Part shown: one piece after another, positions 34,327-43,738 of the stretch
Layout of the letters: each line of letters begins with the position of its first letter
How positions within the stretch are numbered: the stretch's first letter is position 1
From: Myxococcota bacterium
GTDB taxonomy: Bacteria; Myxococcota_A; UBA9160; SMWR01
DNA: 64,000 bases
Direction of reading: 5' to 3'
Assembly: GCA_022447545.1 (NCBI GenBank)
Contig: JAKVBI010000011.1
Location: 124,001 to 188,000 of the forward strand
Notes under the pieces: generated by a model
Database searches by the model: none
What the model saw: the letters and a program-made list of their open reading frames with translations, nothing else
Told to the model about the DNA's origin: nothing
Translations under genes and position numbers: made by a program

Positions 34327-35541
34327 TCAATTGATCGCGCCATCGTCCTTGAGGGCTGCAATCCTCTCCCAATTCAAGCCGAGTTCGAGCAGAATCTCCT
34401 CAGTGTGTTCGCCATGCTCGGGAGCCAAGCGGGTCGATGCCGGCTTCTCGTCGAATTGAACCGGGTTGCGCACCAGATCGAATGGAGACCCATCCCGGGC
34501 CTCGAGATGTGCGAGATAGCCGTTCGCGACCACCTGGGGATCTTCCGCGACCTCCAGAGTGTCCTGAAACACCGACCACACCCCATCGAGGCCCTTGAGC
34601 ACGTCGCGCCATTCGTCGAGGTTCCGGGTCGCGAACAAAGCATCGAGTTCCGCCGCACAGGCCTCGGTGTTCTCCATGAACTTCTCGGCGGTTTCAAACC
34701 GGGGGTCGGAGACCCATTCCGGACGACTCAGGCACCGGCAGAGTTCCGGCCATGCAGGGAACCCCGACAACAAGTTGAGAGCGATGTGCCGCCCGTCCCG
34801 AGTGCGATAGAAACCCGCCAGCGCATTGGTGGCCGGCACCCGGTCCATCGCGCGCCAGGGTTTTTCGTGCACCCGAGAGGCCGAGATCCCCGAACCCATG
34901 GCCCACATCCCCAGCCCCAGCAGTGACACATCCACCACTGCGGGTTGCCCACCCCGCTCCCGTGACAACAGCGCAGCCGACACACCACCCGCGATCACCA
35001 ACCCGCCCAGGGTGTCTCCATAAGCGGGCCCGGGCATCGGTACTGGATACTCGGCCCCAGCCTCGGTGGCTCCCATGGAACTCCCCGCCCTGGCCCAGTA
35101 CGTCGCGTAGTCGAAACCACCCTTTTGGCTCTCGGGCCCGCGCTGTCCCAACGCACTGCCACGCACATACACGATCTGCGGGTTGTCTCTCCGCACATCG
35201 TCAACTTCAATCCGGAGTCGTCGTCGAGTCTCCGGCAGGAAATTGGTGACGAAGACATCGGCCTCTCGAATCAGTTCGCCGAGTACGTTGCGCCCCGCAT
35301 CGCTGGCGAGGTCGATGCCAATGCTGCGCTTGCCGCGGTTGGCGTGCTCGATCGCATAGTTGACGCCATCTCCTATGGCCAGGGGACCGCTCTGCCAGAG
35401 CCCCCGGTAGGCATCACCATGCACCGGGTGCTCCACCTTGATGACATCGGCCCCCCACTCGGCGAGCACAGCACCCGAAACCGGAACAAAGACATACTGC
35501 GCCACTTCGATGACGCGAATCCCCTTGAGGACTTCATGCAC
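34327..35541 (-). CDS. Family III CoA-transferase (CaiB/BaiF)
   Basis: This 404-residue enzyme swaps CoA between a thioester and a carboxylate through an aspartyl intermediate. It opens [39 protein letters not shown], the standard family start. [31 protein letters not shown] and [16 protein letters not shown] follow. Length matches the family (about 400). It is 15 bases downstream of the amidohydrolase gene and last in a minus-strand set with thiolase and DUF35 genes, implying breakdown of an organic acid. Substrate unknown. Confidence 0.92.
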   Translation of the reverse strand: MHEVLKGIRVIEVAQYVFVPVSGAVLAEWGADVIKVEHPVHGDAYRGLWQSGPLAIGDGVNYAIEHANRGKRSIGIDLASDAGRNVLGELIREADVFVTNFLPETRRRLRIEVDDVRRDNPQIVYVRGSALGQRGPESQKGGFDYATYWARAGSSMGATEAGAEYPVPMPGPAYGDTLGGLVIAGGVSAALLSRERGGQPAVVDVSLLGLGMWAMGSGISASRVHEKPWRAMDRVPATNALAGFYRTRDGRHIALNLLSGFPAWPELCRCLSRPEWVSDPRFETAEKFMENTEACAAELDALFATRNLDEWRDVLKGLDGVWSVFQDTLEVAEDPQVVANGYLAHLEARDGSPFDLVRNPVQFDEKPASTRLAPEHGEHTEEILLELGLNWERIAALKDDGAIN

Positions 35542-35556
35542 AGGCGTACTCGAGCC

Positions 35557-36678
35557 TCATTCCCCGAACCTGTAGACGCGTTCGGCGTTGCCTGCGAGGA
35601 CTTTGTGTTTCACGTCGGCATCGAGCCCCGCGGTCAAGGTGGCAATGTGGTTTCGAGAATTCGGCCACAGGGTGACACTGTGGGGGTAATCGCTCGAAAA
35701 CATCACCGCATCCGCGAGCCGGGGAGAACCCGCTCTCAACAGATCGAAGCCCACGTGATCATCGAGAGTGGTCACGAAGACGTTTCGGCCAATACAATCG
35801 CTCGGCAAGCTCGCCAGTGGCGCATCCGACCAGGCCTTTTGGTGCTCGAACTCATGGTCCATCGTCTGGATCCAGAACGGCAACCAGCCGAAATTGACCT
35901 CGCCCGCCACGAGTACGAGGCCGGGATGTCGCTCGAAGACCCCGCCGAAGATCATGTAAGTGAGAGGTCGAACCGAACTGAAGAAGCGATTGACGATTCC
36001 GGGAACGGACACATTCTGCTCGACGAGTTCATCCCAGTCCTGGTCTGCGGGTTTTCCACCAAAAGTCCGGTGGAACGACAACGGAACCCTCGCTTCACTA
36101 GCGGCGCTCCATAGCGGTTCGTAGTAATGGTGGTTGTAGGGTTTGGCAGGCGCACCCGGAATGAAACAACCGCGCGCACCCTTGGCGACCACCCGCTCGA
36201 ACTCCGAAAGACAAACCTCCATGCCGTCGTCGACGGGCAACATCGCAAGACCCACCAATCGTCGACTATCGGCCGCTTGAAATTCGTCGAGCAACCAATC
36301 GTTGTAAGAAGCCATACACGCCACCGCCAGCTCCCTGTCCGGTGTCATGTAGGTAAAGATGGAATTCGCGGGGTAAACGACTGCCGCATCGACACCATCG
36401 AGTTTCATGTCCTCGATGTGAGCTGCTCCGTCATAGTTCCCCTTCAAGATCTCGTCGAACTTAAGACCACTGAGCTGAAAATCCTCTGGAGATCGTCCCG
36501 CGAGGGCCTCGATCCCAAAGGTGCGTTTGGGCAAATTCCCATCGAAGCTCCAGCCGTCGCCGCCATCTGCTCCCCGCATCATCTTGGGTGCGCGATCACG
36601 CAAATGCGCAGGAACGGTGTCGAATACGTGGGGCGGTTCGTTGATGTGATTATCGGCGGACACAACTTCGAAAGCCAT
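35557..36678 (-). CDS. COG2159 amidohydrolase
   Basis: A 373-residue TIM-barrel metal-dependent hydrolase or decarboxylase. The N-terminal metal motif DNHINEPPHVF takes the place of the usual DxHxH/E pattern. LSFHRTFGG and FSSDYPHSVTLWPNS near the C-terminus give further ligands; the SDYPH segment is typical of this group, as in ACMS decarboxylase and related enzymes. Such genes are common beside thiolase, DUF35 and CoA-transferase genes in aromatic or alicyclic degradation. The upstream DUF35 gene ends 64 bases away. Confidence 0.9.
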   Translation of the reverse strand: MAFEVVSADNHINEPPHVFDTVPAHLRDRAPKMMRGADGGDGWSFDGNLPKRTFGIEALAGRSPEDFQLSGLKFDEILKGNYDGAAHIEDMKLDGVDAAVVYPANSIFTYMTPDRELAVACMASYNDWLLDEFQAADSRRLVGLAMLPVDDGMEVCLSEFERVVAKGARGCFIPGAPAKPYNHHYYEPLWSAASEARVPLSFHRTFGGKPADQDWDELVEQNVSVPGIVNRFFSSVRPLTYMIFGGVFERHPGLVLVAGEVNFGWLPFWIQTMDHEFEHQKAWSDAPLASLPSDCIGRNVFVTTLDDHVGFDLLRAGSPRLADAVMFSSDYPHSVTLWPNSRNHIATLTAGLDADVKHKVLAGNAERVYRFGE

Positions 36679-36742
36679 GTGAGTCTTTTCTCCAGCGGTC
36701 GACGGGCTGAACCGATTCTACCAGGCACACCTCTGGAACGAG

Positions 36743-37180
36743 TCATTCATCTCTGGAGTCGGGCGCCTCATCCACGGGCTCCCAATTCACCAGGGTGGTC
36801 TCCTCGTCAAAGCGAGTGTAGACCGCGCGCACAGCCATACCCGCTCGAGGCGCTCCGGCCCCACACCATCCACCCACCATCTGGATGTCACTCTGCTCGT
36901 TGATCGCCACAGTCACCACGGTATAGGGAACTTCTGTGGCAAACGACGGTGAGAACACCTGGTGATTGACGACCCAGCTCAGCACGGTCCCCCGCCCCGT
37001 GGTCGCCCGCCAATGCCACGAAAAGGCATGACAGCCACCGCAGATGTCGCGGGGTGGCCAGCGCAACAACCCGCAATCGTCACAGCTCTGAACACGCAAT
37101 TCTCCGACGCGGACGCCTTCCCAGAACGGCTGTGAATCCCGGTCGGGAACGGGGACAGGCTTGGGAAATTCCTCGCTCAC
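36743..37180 (-). CDS. DUF35 OB-fold/zinc-ribbon protein, second copy
   Basis: The 145-residue protein has the zinc ribbon CDDCGLLRWPPRDICGGC at about 36-53 and an OB-fold with GRGTVLSWVVNHQVF and PYTVVTVAINE. GTG at 37180 overlaps the thiolase stop (GTGA). The open frame reaches much further upstream in the thiolase shadow, but the family likeness starts here. It is a paralogue of the protein at 13886 and should be the obligate partner of the adjacent thiolase. Confidence 0.88.
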   Translation of the reverse strand: MSEEFPKPVPVPDRDSQPFWEGVRVGELRVQSCDDCGLLRWPPRDICGGCHAFSWHWRATTGRGTVLSWVVNHQVFSPSFATEVPYTVVTVAINEQSDIQMVGGWCGAGAPRAGMAVRAVYTRFDEETTLVNWEPVDEAPDSRDE

Positions 37181-38334
37181 AGCGCTCTTCGCAGCAGGAG
37201 GGCCGAGGTCTGACCCGAAACGTAACCAGGCTGGGCGGTACTGAGAGCCACTTCTGCGCCCGCAACCTGCCGCGCTCCAGCATCGCCACGCAGCTGAGCA
37301 ACCGCCTCGCAAATGTGATTCAAGCCGTGCACATATCCCTCGGACAAGAACCCACCATGAGTGTTCACGGGCAGTGCTCCGCCCAGAGCGATGGCACCAT
37401 CCGCCGCGAACGGCCCGCCCTCCCCTTTCTCGCAGAACCCGTAGTCCTCCAACTGAACGATCACTGAATAGGTGAAACAGTCGTACAGTTCTGCCAGATC
37501 GATCTCCGTCGGCCCGATCCCCGCTTGAGAATACAAGCGCGGCGCCAGACTGTGGGCTGCCGTGACGGTCGGATCCGGCTGGCCGTGGGAATAGAGGGTG
37601 AAGCCCCCACCCCAGGCAGCCCCGGAGATCAGGACTGGAGGTCGGGCGAGATCCCGAGCCCGCTCCGTGGTGGTGAGCACCAATGCAACGGCAGCGTCCG
37701 TTTCGAGACAACAGTCCAGCAGCCGGAGCGGCTCCACCACCCAACGTGAAGCCAGATAGTCCTCGAGGGTGATCGGTCGGCGCATCATCGCGCGCTCGTT
37801 GTGAACGGCATGGTCGCGCTGAGTCACCGCCACCGCACCGAAGTGCTCGGCAGTGGTGCCGTACTTTTCCATGTGTGTGCGCGCCGCCATGGCGAACTGT
37901 TGGGGTGGAGCCAGGTGACCGTAAGGAGCCTGGTACTGGGTCTCCACAGCGTCGACGGGCGGACGACCGGTGCCCCCCATGCGAAACTCCGAGCGCGCGT
38001 TGATGGCGCGGTAACAAACCACCGTCTCCGCCATACCCGCAGCCACGGCCAATGCAGCCTGGCCAACGACCGCGTGCGAGACGCTGCCGCCCCCGAACTG
38101 ATCCAAATGCCAGGCGAGATCCGCGAGCCCCAGGGAGTGGGCAAGCGTGCCTGGAAGAGCGGAGTCCCCTACCCGATGCGTCGCCAGCCCATCGATGTCC
38201 TGCACACCAAGCCCCGCATCGGCCAGAGCGGACGCGATGGCCCGACTCGCGAGGGTCAGGGTGCTGACGCCGGAGTTCTTCGAGAAATCGGTATATCCCA
38301 CCCCCACGATGGCCACACGATCCCGAATTGCCAC
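37177..38334 (-). CDS. SCP-x-type thiolase, second copy
   Basis: The 385-residue protein has the same length as the thiolase at 14299. Typical parts are RVAIVGVGYTDFSKNSG, QFGGGSVSHAVVGQAALAVAAGMAETVVCYRA and LPVNTHGGFLSEGYVHGLNHICEAVAQLRG. NTHGGFLSEGYVHG holds the C-terminal active-site His. I start at GTG 38334, preceded by AGGGAG; the longer frame adds a low-quality 33-residue stretch. It begins a minus-strand operon (thiolase, DUF35, amidohydrolase, CoA-transferase) and is divergent from the aldehyde dehydrogenase gene. Confidence 0.88.
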   Translation of the reverse strand: MAIRDRVAIVGVGYTDFSKNSGVSTLTLASRAIASALADAGLGVQDIDGLATHRVGDSALPGTLAHSLGLADLAWHLDQFGGGSVSHAVVGQAALAVAAGMAETVVCYRAINARSEFRMGGTGRPPVDAVETQYQAPYGHLAPPQQFAMAARTHMEKYGTTAEHFGAVAVTQRDHAVHNERAMMRRPITLEDYLASRWVVEPLRLLDCCLETDAAVALVLTTTERARDLARPPVLISGAAWGGGFTLYSHGQPDPTVTAAHSLAPRLYSQAGIGPTEIDLAELYDCFTYSVIVQLEDYGFCEKGEGGPFAADGAIALGGALPVNTHGGFLSEGYVHGLNHICEAVAQLRGDAGARQVAGAEVALSTAQPGYVSGQTSALLLRRAL

Positions 38335-38360
38335 CCTATCGACTCCCTGTCCGTTTTGAT

Positions 38361-38379
38361 GATTCCGAGACTCGGATTC
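38361..38379. promoter_or_regulatory. Candidate operator in thiolase/ALDH divergent promoter
   Basis: GATTCCGAGACTCGGATTC is an inverted repeat with arms matching at 8 of 9 positions around a central A; the inner TCCGAG/CTCGGA arms are perfect. It sits in the 147-base gap between divergent operons, 27 bases from the thiolase start. The size and symmetry suit a TetR-type dimer, but no regulator gene is adjacent. Confidence 0.4.
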
Positions 38380-38481
38380 CCGGTCGTTACCCGAGGCTGT
38401 TGCCCCAGGGACTCGCCGGGGACCCGACCGCAAGCTATCGGACGAGTCGGTGACTTGTCTACAATGCAGCGGGAGGCTGAC

Positions 38482-39981
38482 ATGTCGGAACTACTCGAAT
38501 GGAATGGTGAACTCGCACGTCCACTCAACCTCATCGACGGCGTGTTCCAACCCGCAGATTCCGGGCAGTGGCTCGACAGCACCGACCCATCGACGGGAAG
38601 CGTGTGGGCTCAGGTGCCCGCGGGCGAGGAGGCCGACGTCGACGCTGCGGTGAGTGCCGCAAAGCGGGCGTTTCACGGATCCTGGCGCGACACCCCCGCT
38701 CTGCAACGGGCCGCTCTGCTGCGCAGCGCCGCTGCTCTGTTCGAAGAACACGCCGACGAACTTGCCCGGATCGAAACGCGAGACAACGGCCGCATCTACG
38801 CCGAAACCCGTGCAGGCGATCTGCCAGCTGTCTATCAGATGTTCCACTACTGGGCAGGCGCCGCCGACAAGATTCAGGGCGAAACAGTGCGCGTCGGCCC
38901 TGGCAGCTTCAATTTCACACTGCCTGAACCCGTCGGCGTGGTGGCTGTGATCGTTCCATGGAACGCCCCGCTCTCCATTCTTGCGGCCAAACTCGGAGCC
39001 GCCCTGGCGGCGGGCTGCACCGCCGTGGTCAAGCCCGCCGAACAGGCGGCATGCTCCATCCTTACCGCCGCCAAACTCTTCGAGCGAGCGGGCTTCCCGG
39101 CGGGAGTGGTCAACGTGGTCTGCGGAACGGGTGCCAGCGCAGGAGATGCCCTGGTACAGCATCGTGACGTTCAGAAGATCACCTTCACGGGCTCGACGGA
39201 CACGGCGCGTCGAATCACCGAGAGTTCGGCGCAAACCCTGAAACCTCTCGCTTTCGAACTCGGAGGAAAATCGGCGAACATCGTGTTCGCCGATGCCGAT
39301 CTCGAGGCAGCGGAGATCGGAGTCAGCACTGCGTCCATCTTCACCGGCGGAGCAGGTCAGACATGTGTCGCGGGCTCGAGGATCCTGATCCAGCGTCCGA
39401 TTTACGACGAGATGTTGGCCCGCATCGAAAAACGTGCTGCGACCGTGGCCCTGGGTGACCCCATGGCGTCATCCACCAGCATGGGCCCCATTGCCTTCGA
39501 TCGACAATTCGAGAAGGTCCGCAGCTACCTCGAACTGGGGCGCGAGGAGGGCGCCGAGATCGTCTTCGGAGGACGCAGCGGCGAGGAATTGTTCGAACGG
39601 GGCTCCCCCTACGCCAGTGGCTACTTCGTGGAACCCACCCTCTTCAGAGAAGCCCGTAACGACATGCGAATCTGCCGGGAGGAGATCTTCGGACCGGTCG
39701 CCGCAGTGATTCCTTTTGAATCCGAGGAGGAGGCGGTCGCCATTGCCAACGACTCCGAGTACGGGCTCGCCTGTGGAGTGTGGACGAGTGACCTCAAGCG
39801 CGCGCACCGCATGGTGCCAAGGGTCGAAGCAGGCGCAGTCTGGGTCAACGCGTACCGACGGATCCACTGGGCGGTTCCTTTTGGCGGAGTCAAGAACAGC
39901 GGTTACGGTCGCGACAGTGGACTCGAAAGCCTACGCGGCTACCTGAGAACCAAGAGCGCTTGGATCGAATTGGGAGAGTGA
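38482..39981 (+). CDS. NAD(P)-dependent aldehyde dehydrogenase
   Basis: This 499-residue enzyme oxidises an aldehyde to the acid. The catalytic Cys is in GGAGQTCVAGSRIL and the general-base Glu in LAFELGGKSANIVF. VIVPWNAPLSILAAKLGAALAAGCTAVVKPAEQ holds the cofactor loop. ATG at 38482 follows GGGAGG at 38471-38476; the open frame extends far upstream but only as shadow of the thiolase gene. It is followed at once by a hotdog thioesterase. Substrate range is not predictable, though context suggests an aliphatic or aromatic aldehyde in a CoA-linked route. Confidence 0.93.
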   Translation: MSELLEWNGELARPLNLIDGVFQPADSGQWLDSTDPSTGSVWAQVPAGEEADVDAAVSAAKRAFHGSWRDTPALQRAALLRSAAALFEEHADELARIETRDNGRIYAETRAGDLPAVYQMFHYWAGAADKIQGETVRVGPGSFNFTLPEPVGVVAVIVPWNAPLSILAAKLGAALAAGCTAVVKPAEQAACSILTAAKLFERAGFPAGVVNVVCGTGASAGDALVQHRDVQKITFTGSTDTARRITESSAQTLKPLAFELGGKSANIVFADADLEAAEIGVSTASIFTGGAGQTCVAGSRILIQRPIYDEMLARIEKRAATVALGDPMASSTSMGPIAFDRQFEKVRSYLELGREEGAEIVFGGRSGEELFERGSPYASGYFVEPTLFREARNDMRICREEIFGPVAAVIPFESEEEAVAIANDSEYGLACGVWTSDLKRAHRMVPRVEAGAVWVNAYRRIHWAVPFGGVKNSGYGRDSGLESLRGYLRTKSAWIELGE

Positions 39982-40004
39982 ACGAGCCACCCGAGGGCAA
40001 CACC

Positions 40005-40439
40005 ATGACAAAACCCGAAATCAATATCGAACTCGAAGAATGGCAGCGCGCGTCCATGTCGACCGCCATCGAAGGGGAGTACTACGCCTGGGCCGGAATC
40101 GAGTTACGCAGCCTCCGCCCAGGTCATGCCGCAGTGAGCTTCACCCCACGCCCCATCGTGGTCACACCCTGGGGAACCGTCAACGGCGGTGTGATCAACA
40201 GCCTGCTGGAAGTGCCGTCCTTCCTGGCCCTTCTCACGGACATGAAAGAGCACGAGTTCGCAGTGACCAACGACATTTTCGTTCAGAACCTTCGCCCGAT
40301 CACTGCAGGTGTCGAAGTGATCCTCGAAGGGCGCCTGCTGCAACGCAGCCGTCGGATGGCGTGGTGCGAAAGCAGTGCCTGTATCGACGGAAAGCCGCAC
40401 AGCGTCGCGCGCATCACCAAGACACTGCTAGAGCGCTGA
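40005..40439 (+). CDS. Hotdog-fold thioesterase (PaaI-like)
   Basis: The 144-residue protein has the core pattern TPWGTVNGGVINSLLEVPSFLALLT, the hotdog helix with its conserved GG, then FVQNLRPITAGVEVILEGRLLQRSRRMAWCESSACI. That fits the PaaI/YdiI-like acyl-CoA thioesterases. ATG at 40005 is preceded by GAGGGC; an ATG at 39960 would overlap the dehydrogenase gene by 22 bases. It is probably co-transcribed with the aldehyde dehydrogenase and releases an acid from its CoA ester. Confidence 0.85.
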   Translation: MTKPEINIELEEWQRASMSTAIEGEYYAWAGIELRSLRPGHAAVSFTPRPIVVTPWGTVNGGVINSLLEVPSFLALLTDMKEHEFAVTNDIFVQNLRPITAGVEVILEGRLLQRSRRMAWCESSACIDGKPHSVARITKTLLER

Positions 40440-40447
40440 ATCTCACC

Positions 40448-41299
40448 TCAAAGGCTGAACCCGCCCTTCTTCATCACCTTCCAACCGCCCGCCGCTTCCG
40501 TGCCCCCATCGATATGCACAGTGCTTCCCGTGATGAAGCGCGACAAATCCGACGCCAGAAAAATCACGGCAGCCGCACAGTCCCAGGACGAACCCTCCTC
40601 AGGCCAACTCTTGGCCTCGACCTCAGGCAGTCCAACGGCATCCGAATCTGTCATGAGCCCTGCATCACCGGGTGTGGGGATCATGTCTGGTGCAATGCAA
40701 TTGATCCGAATCATCCGAGATGCAAACTCCATGGACAAACTCTTGGTCAAGTTCGCCACGGCTGCCTTCATCGCCGAATAAATCGCGAAGCCAGGTCCAG
40801 CGCGATGCCCCTCCACCGATGTGACGTTGACGATGGACCCTCCCTCGGTCATCAGCGGCACCGTGGCACGCAGAAAATGGGTCACGCTCCCGAAATTCTC
40901 TCGCACCAGAGCATTCTCACCCTTGGCGTTCACAGCGAGGAATTCGGACCAGAAGCCGCCCCCAGCGTTGTTCACCAGCACGTGGACGGTCCCGAAACGA
41001 GCTTTTACCTGAGCCAGGAATGCCTGGACGGCATCCTCATCGCGCACGTCCATGACGGCCGAGCAACTCCCTCGCCCGAGAGCTTCAATCTGCGCCACGG
41101 TGTCGGCGAGACCCTCAGCGTCGCGATCGCAAACCGCCACATCGGCTCCGAACCTTGCCAGGGCAATGGCCGTGGCTTTACCGATTCCCTGGGCAGCACC
41201 CGTAACCACGGCTACACGGTCCGACAGAAGGATCGAGTCCGGACTGAGTTGCTGGTTCTCCCAGAATGAGGGAGCGGGAGAGGATCGTATCGAGGGCAT
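40448..41299 (-). CDS. Short-chain dehydrogenase/reductase
   Basis: This 283-residue NAD(P)-dependent oxidoreductase has the cofactor motif VTGAAQGIG, then NNAGG and the catalytic pair in YSAMK, with Ser in NVTSVEG. CIAPDMIPTPG and FITGSTVHIDGG close the fold. The first 25 residues are an extension, so the true start could be nearer LLSDRVAVVTG. It converges with the thioesterase gene (8 bases) and probably oxidises a hydroxyacyl-CoA or alcohol in the same catabolic setting. Confidence 0.9.
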   Translation of the reverse strand: MPSIRSSPAPSFWENQQLSPDSILLSDRVAVVTGAAQGIGKATAIALARFGADVAVCDRDAEGLADTVAQIEALGRGSCSAVMDVRDEDAVQAFLAQVKARFGTVHVLVNNAGGGFWSEFLAVNAKGENALVRENFGSVTHFLRATVPLMTEGGSIVNVTSVEGHRAGPGFAIYSAMKAAVANLTKSLSMEFASRMIRINCIAPDMIPTPGDAGLMTDSDAVGLPEVEAKSWPEEGSSWDCAAAVIFLASDLSRFITGSTVHIDGGTEAAGGWKVMKKGGFSL

Positions 41300-41416
41300 G
41301 TCTTCCTCCGGGGGAGCGTTGTGAGTAGGGGTTACAGCCTACGCTTCCCAGGGACATGCGTTCAAGCGCAGTCGGTCCCAGCCCAGTGACGAATCCCCCG
41401 GAGAAAGCGGACGTGA

Positions 41417-43714
41417 TCAGTCCACGATCTCCACCCATTCACCACGCGGTTGTTCGGCCGGAGCCGAGAGTAGCTCCTCGACAGACGCTCCTCCCAGCGA
41501 AGCCCCGCGCGGAACGTTTTCAGCCCCCACTCGACCCTCTCGGACGTCCTGAAGTGCGCCAACAAAGTCCGCCAACTCGCGAGTGGCGACGTCCAAGGGT
41601 GCGCGCATGAGCAGATCGACCATCGCGTAGTCGATGCGAAGAACTTCGGGAAACGTTTCTCGCAGCATACGCACTCCCAGGAACATCCGCTCCAGATGGC
41701 CCTCGTCTGGATCGCTGAACACGGACAGATCCACGCTTCCCAGACTGGGCGCCTCCGTCACCCGGCGCCAGCGGTCGGCGGGCTCGCTGGAGTTCTCCCG
41801 GGTTTCAGAAGCAACGAGCCATGCCCTCGGCGCCAGGCCTCGCTGCGCCAACCGATCACCTCGATCGAGAGATTCGAGTGCTTCGAACAGGGCCCCGACG
41901 CCGACAGTCGAGCGAGTGAGATCGACGTGTACCAGCAGGGATTCTTCGTCCTCGCGTGTCTTCTCTGCGACTTCGGCCGCCAATGCGACCGCCAGGTCGG
42001 CGCCCACTGGAAGGCGCACCCCCTCGATGGAGAGAAACGTCATGCCGTGTTCCCGCGCGAGAGCCCGGGCCAGGGTCGAACGGCCGGAACCAGCGGGTCC
42101 CCACAGCAGTGCAGAAGGCGTCGGCTCCCCGGGATCCCTCGAACTGCAGAACCCAAGGGCACGCGAGACCTTCCCGATCGACATCCGCCGAGTCCGTTCC
42201 CACACCACGAAGCCCTCGAGTTCCTGCATGGCGCGCCACAGTTCCAGAACCCGGCGACCGTCACCGCGTTCCACGACTCCGCAGGATCTACTCGCCGATT
42301 GCCAGGCCCGGCGCTCTTCGCGCAGATCGCGAAGCGAGTGAGGGAGTTGCTCGACGGCCTGCTCTCCCGCCAAGGCAAGCCTCGGTCCCTGGAGGGGCGA
42401 CGAACGACTCAGGAGTCGATCCGTCGCGTGAGATTCAAAACGCGACAGGTCTCCCAAGACGAGCCCCAGCACCTCACCCACGGCCAGAGAGGGATGTCGC
42501 ATCAAATTTGCCACGAGGCCACCCAGGACCGCTCCGTCGGCCAGATCACGAGACGCTCGATCATTGCGCGGCATCACCACAGAAAGTTCACCCCCCTCTT
42601 TCGGAGACCGCCGGTCGACACCCAGAGCTGCGCCTCGTTCGGGAAGTACAACGACCGAAAGCTGTGGAACCTTGGCCAGGCGGTCGAGCAGACTCGCCAG
42701 GTCCTCCAACGCCTCGCGGGTCGGAGCACCGCGCGCGGTCACCCAACGGGTGGCGCCCGAGGAGCCCGTTGAAACGGGATCGTCTCGAACCACCAGAAGG
42801 CGCAGTGCCACGTCCTCCAACTCCGCCAACCAGGAGGGGTCGTGGGACGATGTCGCCACGAACCACTCGGCAAACAGGCACTTCTGTTTCAGAAATCGCA
42901 ACAATGGTGCACCGATCACTCCGCGCTGTCTGTCGTCCACCAACACCGCGTCGATCTCGAACGACTCCTGCTCGCCATCGATGGCATCTTCGAAGCTCGC
43001 CCAATCGAAACCGGGCACAGTCCAACTCGGCCTTCCCGCCTCGTCGTAGGGGGCCCCGACCTCCCATTCGATCCGATCGCGCTCGACCACCACCTGGATT
43101 CCCGGCTCGAAAACGCGCATGACCCGCAGAGTGGCGTGGGGCACCGCATCCGGAAGCGCTTTGGCGAGGTCGTAGAGGCGGACTCTCGCGAGCGTGTGGT
43201 GGGGCGCCGGGGGATCGGGACGGTGAACGCGGAGGGGTGTCTTGGCCGACAGGTAGATGGGATCGAACAGGCCCTTGAGGATCCGGGTATCGTGAGAGCT
43301 CCAGATCCCGGCCCCCAGGACATCACACAAAGGCTGGGGATCGTCCCCTTCGACCCGAGCGAGGGCGGCGTGGAGCCAAGCTGCCGTGGCTCCGGCGCCC
43401 CAGAGTTGCTGCGTCGCGTCCCCACGTTGAGCCAGCGAGCGACGCATGCGCACTCCGGCGCTGTGGGGTGCAGAATGGGCCGGAGACGTCAGCCAGCGGT
43501 CCTCGACCCCCCAGTCGCCCACCACCAGCACCCGGTAGGGGCGCCCACGCTCCGAGAAGGACAGACGTCCGTCGAGACCGTCCTCGGAGGGGTGGTCACT
43601 GCCGCCTCCAGAGTCCGATCCACCGCCTGTACCGACCAGCTTGAGCAAACCGGGAGCCTCCCGCCCGCTCCCCGGCCGAGGGCTCGGAGAGGACCACTGG
43701 GGGGATGGTACCAC
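41417..43714 (-). CDS. Large P-loop ATPase with degenerate PfkB-like N-terminal part
   Basis: I do not recognise this 765-residue protein as a whole. A Walker A loop (GPAGSGRST) lies at about 540 in an AAA-like module, with LVHVDLTRST as a possible Walker B and a C-terminal helical region (RIDYAMVDLLMRAPLDVATRELADFV). The N-terminal half shows RVLVVGDWGVEDRW at 61-74 and LWGAGATAAWLHAAL at 104-118, followed by IDAVLVDDRQRGVIG. These resemble the PfkB/HldE kinase pattern VVGDxxLDRY and GGAANVA, but catalytic residues are not evident. The start is GTG 43714, 24 bases after the amidohydrolase gene; the first 55 residues are low complexity, so a later start is possible. Confidence 0.6.
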   Translation of the reverse strand: MVPSPQWSSPSPRPGSGREAPGLLKLVGTGGGSDSGGGSDHPSEDGLDGRLSFSERGRPYRVLVVGDWGVEDRWLTSPAHSAPHSAGVRMRRSLAQRGDATQQLWGAGATAAWLHAALARVEGDDPQPLCDVLGAGIWSSHDTRILKGLFDPIYLSAKTPLRVHRPDPPAPHHTLARVRLYDLAKALPDAVPHATLRVMRVFEPGIQVVVERDRIEWEVGAPYDEAGRPSWTVPGFDWASFEDAIDGEQESFEIDAVLVDDRQRGVIGAPLLRFLKQKCLFAEWFVATSSHDPSWLAELEDVALRLLVVRDDPVSTGSSGATRWVTARGAPTREALEDLASLLDRLAKVPQLSVVVLPERGAALGVDRRSPKEGGELSVVMPRNDRASRDLADGAVLGGLVANLMRHPSLAVGEVLGLVLGDLSRFESHATDRLLSRSSPLQGPRLALAGEQAVEQLPHSLRDLREERRAWQSASRSCGVVERGDGRRVLELWRAMQELEGFVVWERTRRMSIGKVSRALGFCSSRDPGEPTPSALLWGPAGSGRSTLARALAREHGMTFLSIEGVRLPVGADLAVALAAEVAEKTREDEESLLVHVDLTRSTVGVGALFEALESLDRGDRLAQRGLAPRAWLVASETRENSSEPADRWRRVTEAPSLGSVDLSVFSDPDEGHLERMFLGVRMLRETFPEVLRIDYAMVDLLMRAPLDVATRELADFVGALQDVREGRVGAENVPRGASLGGASVEELLSAPAEQPRGEWVEIVD

Positions 43715-43738
43715 GGTCCAGACTCATCGCCGTCGGGC

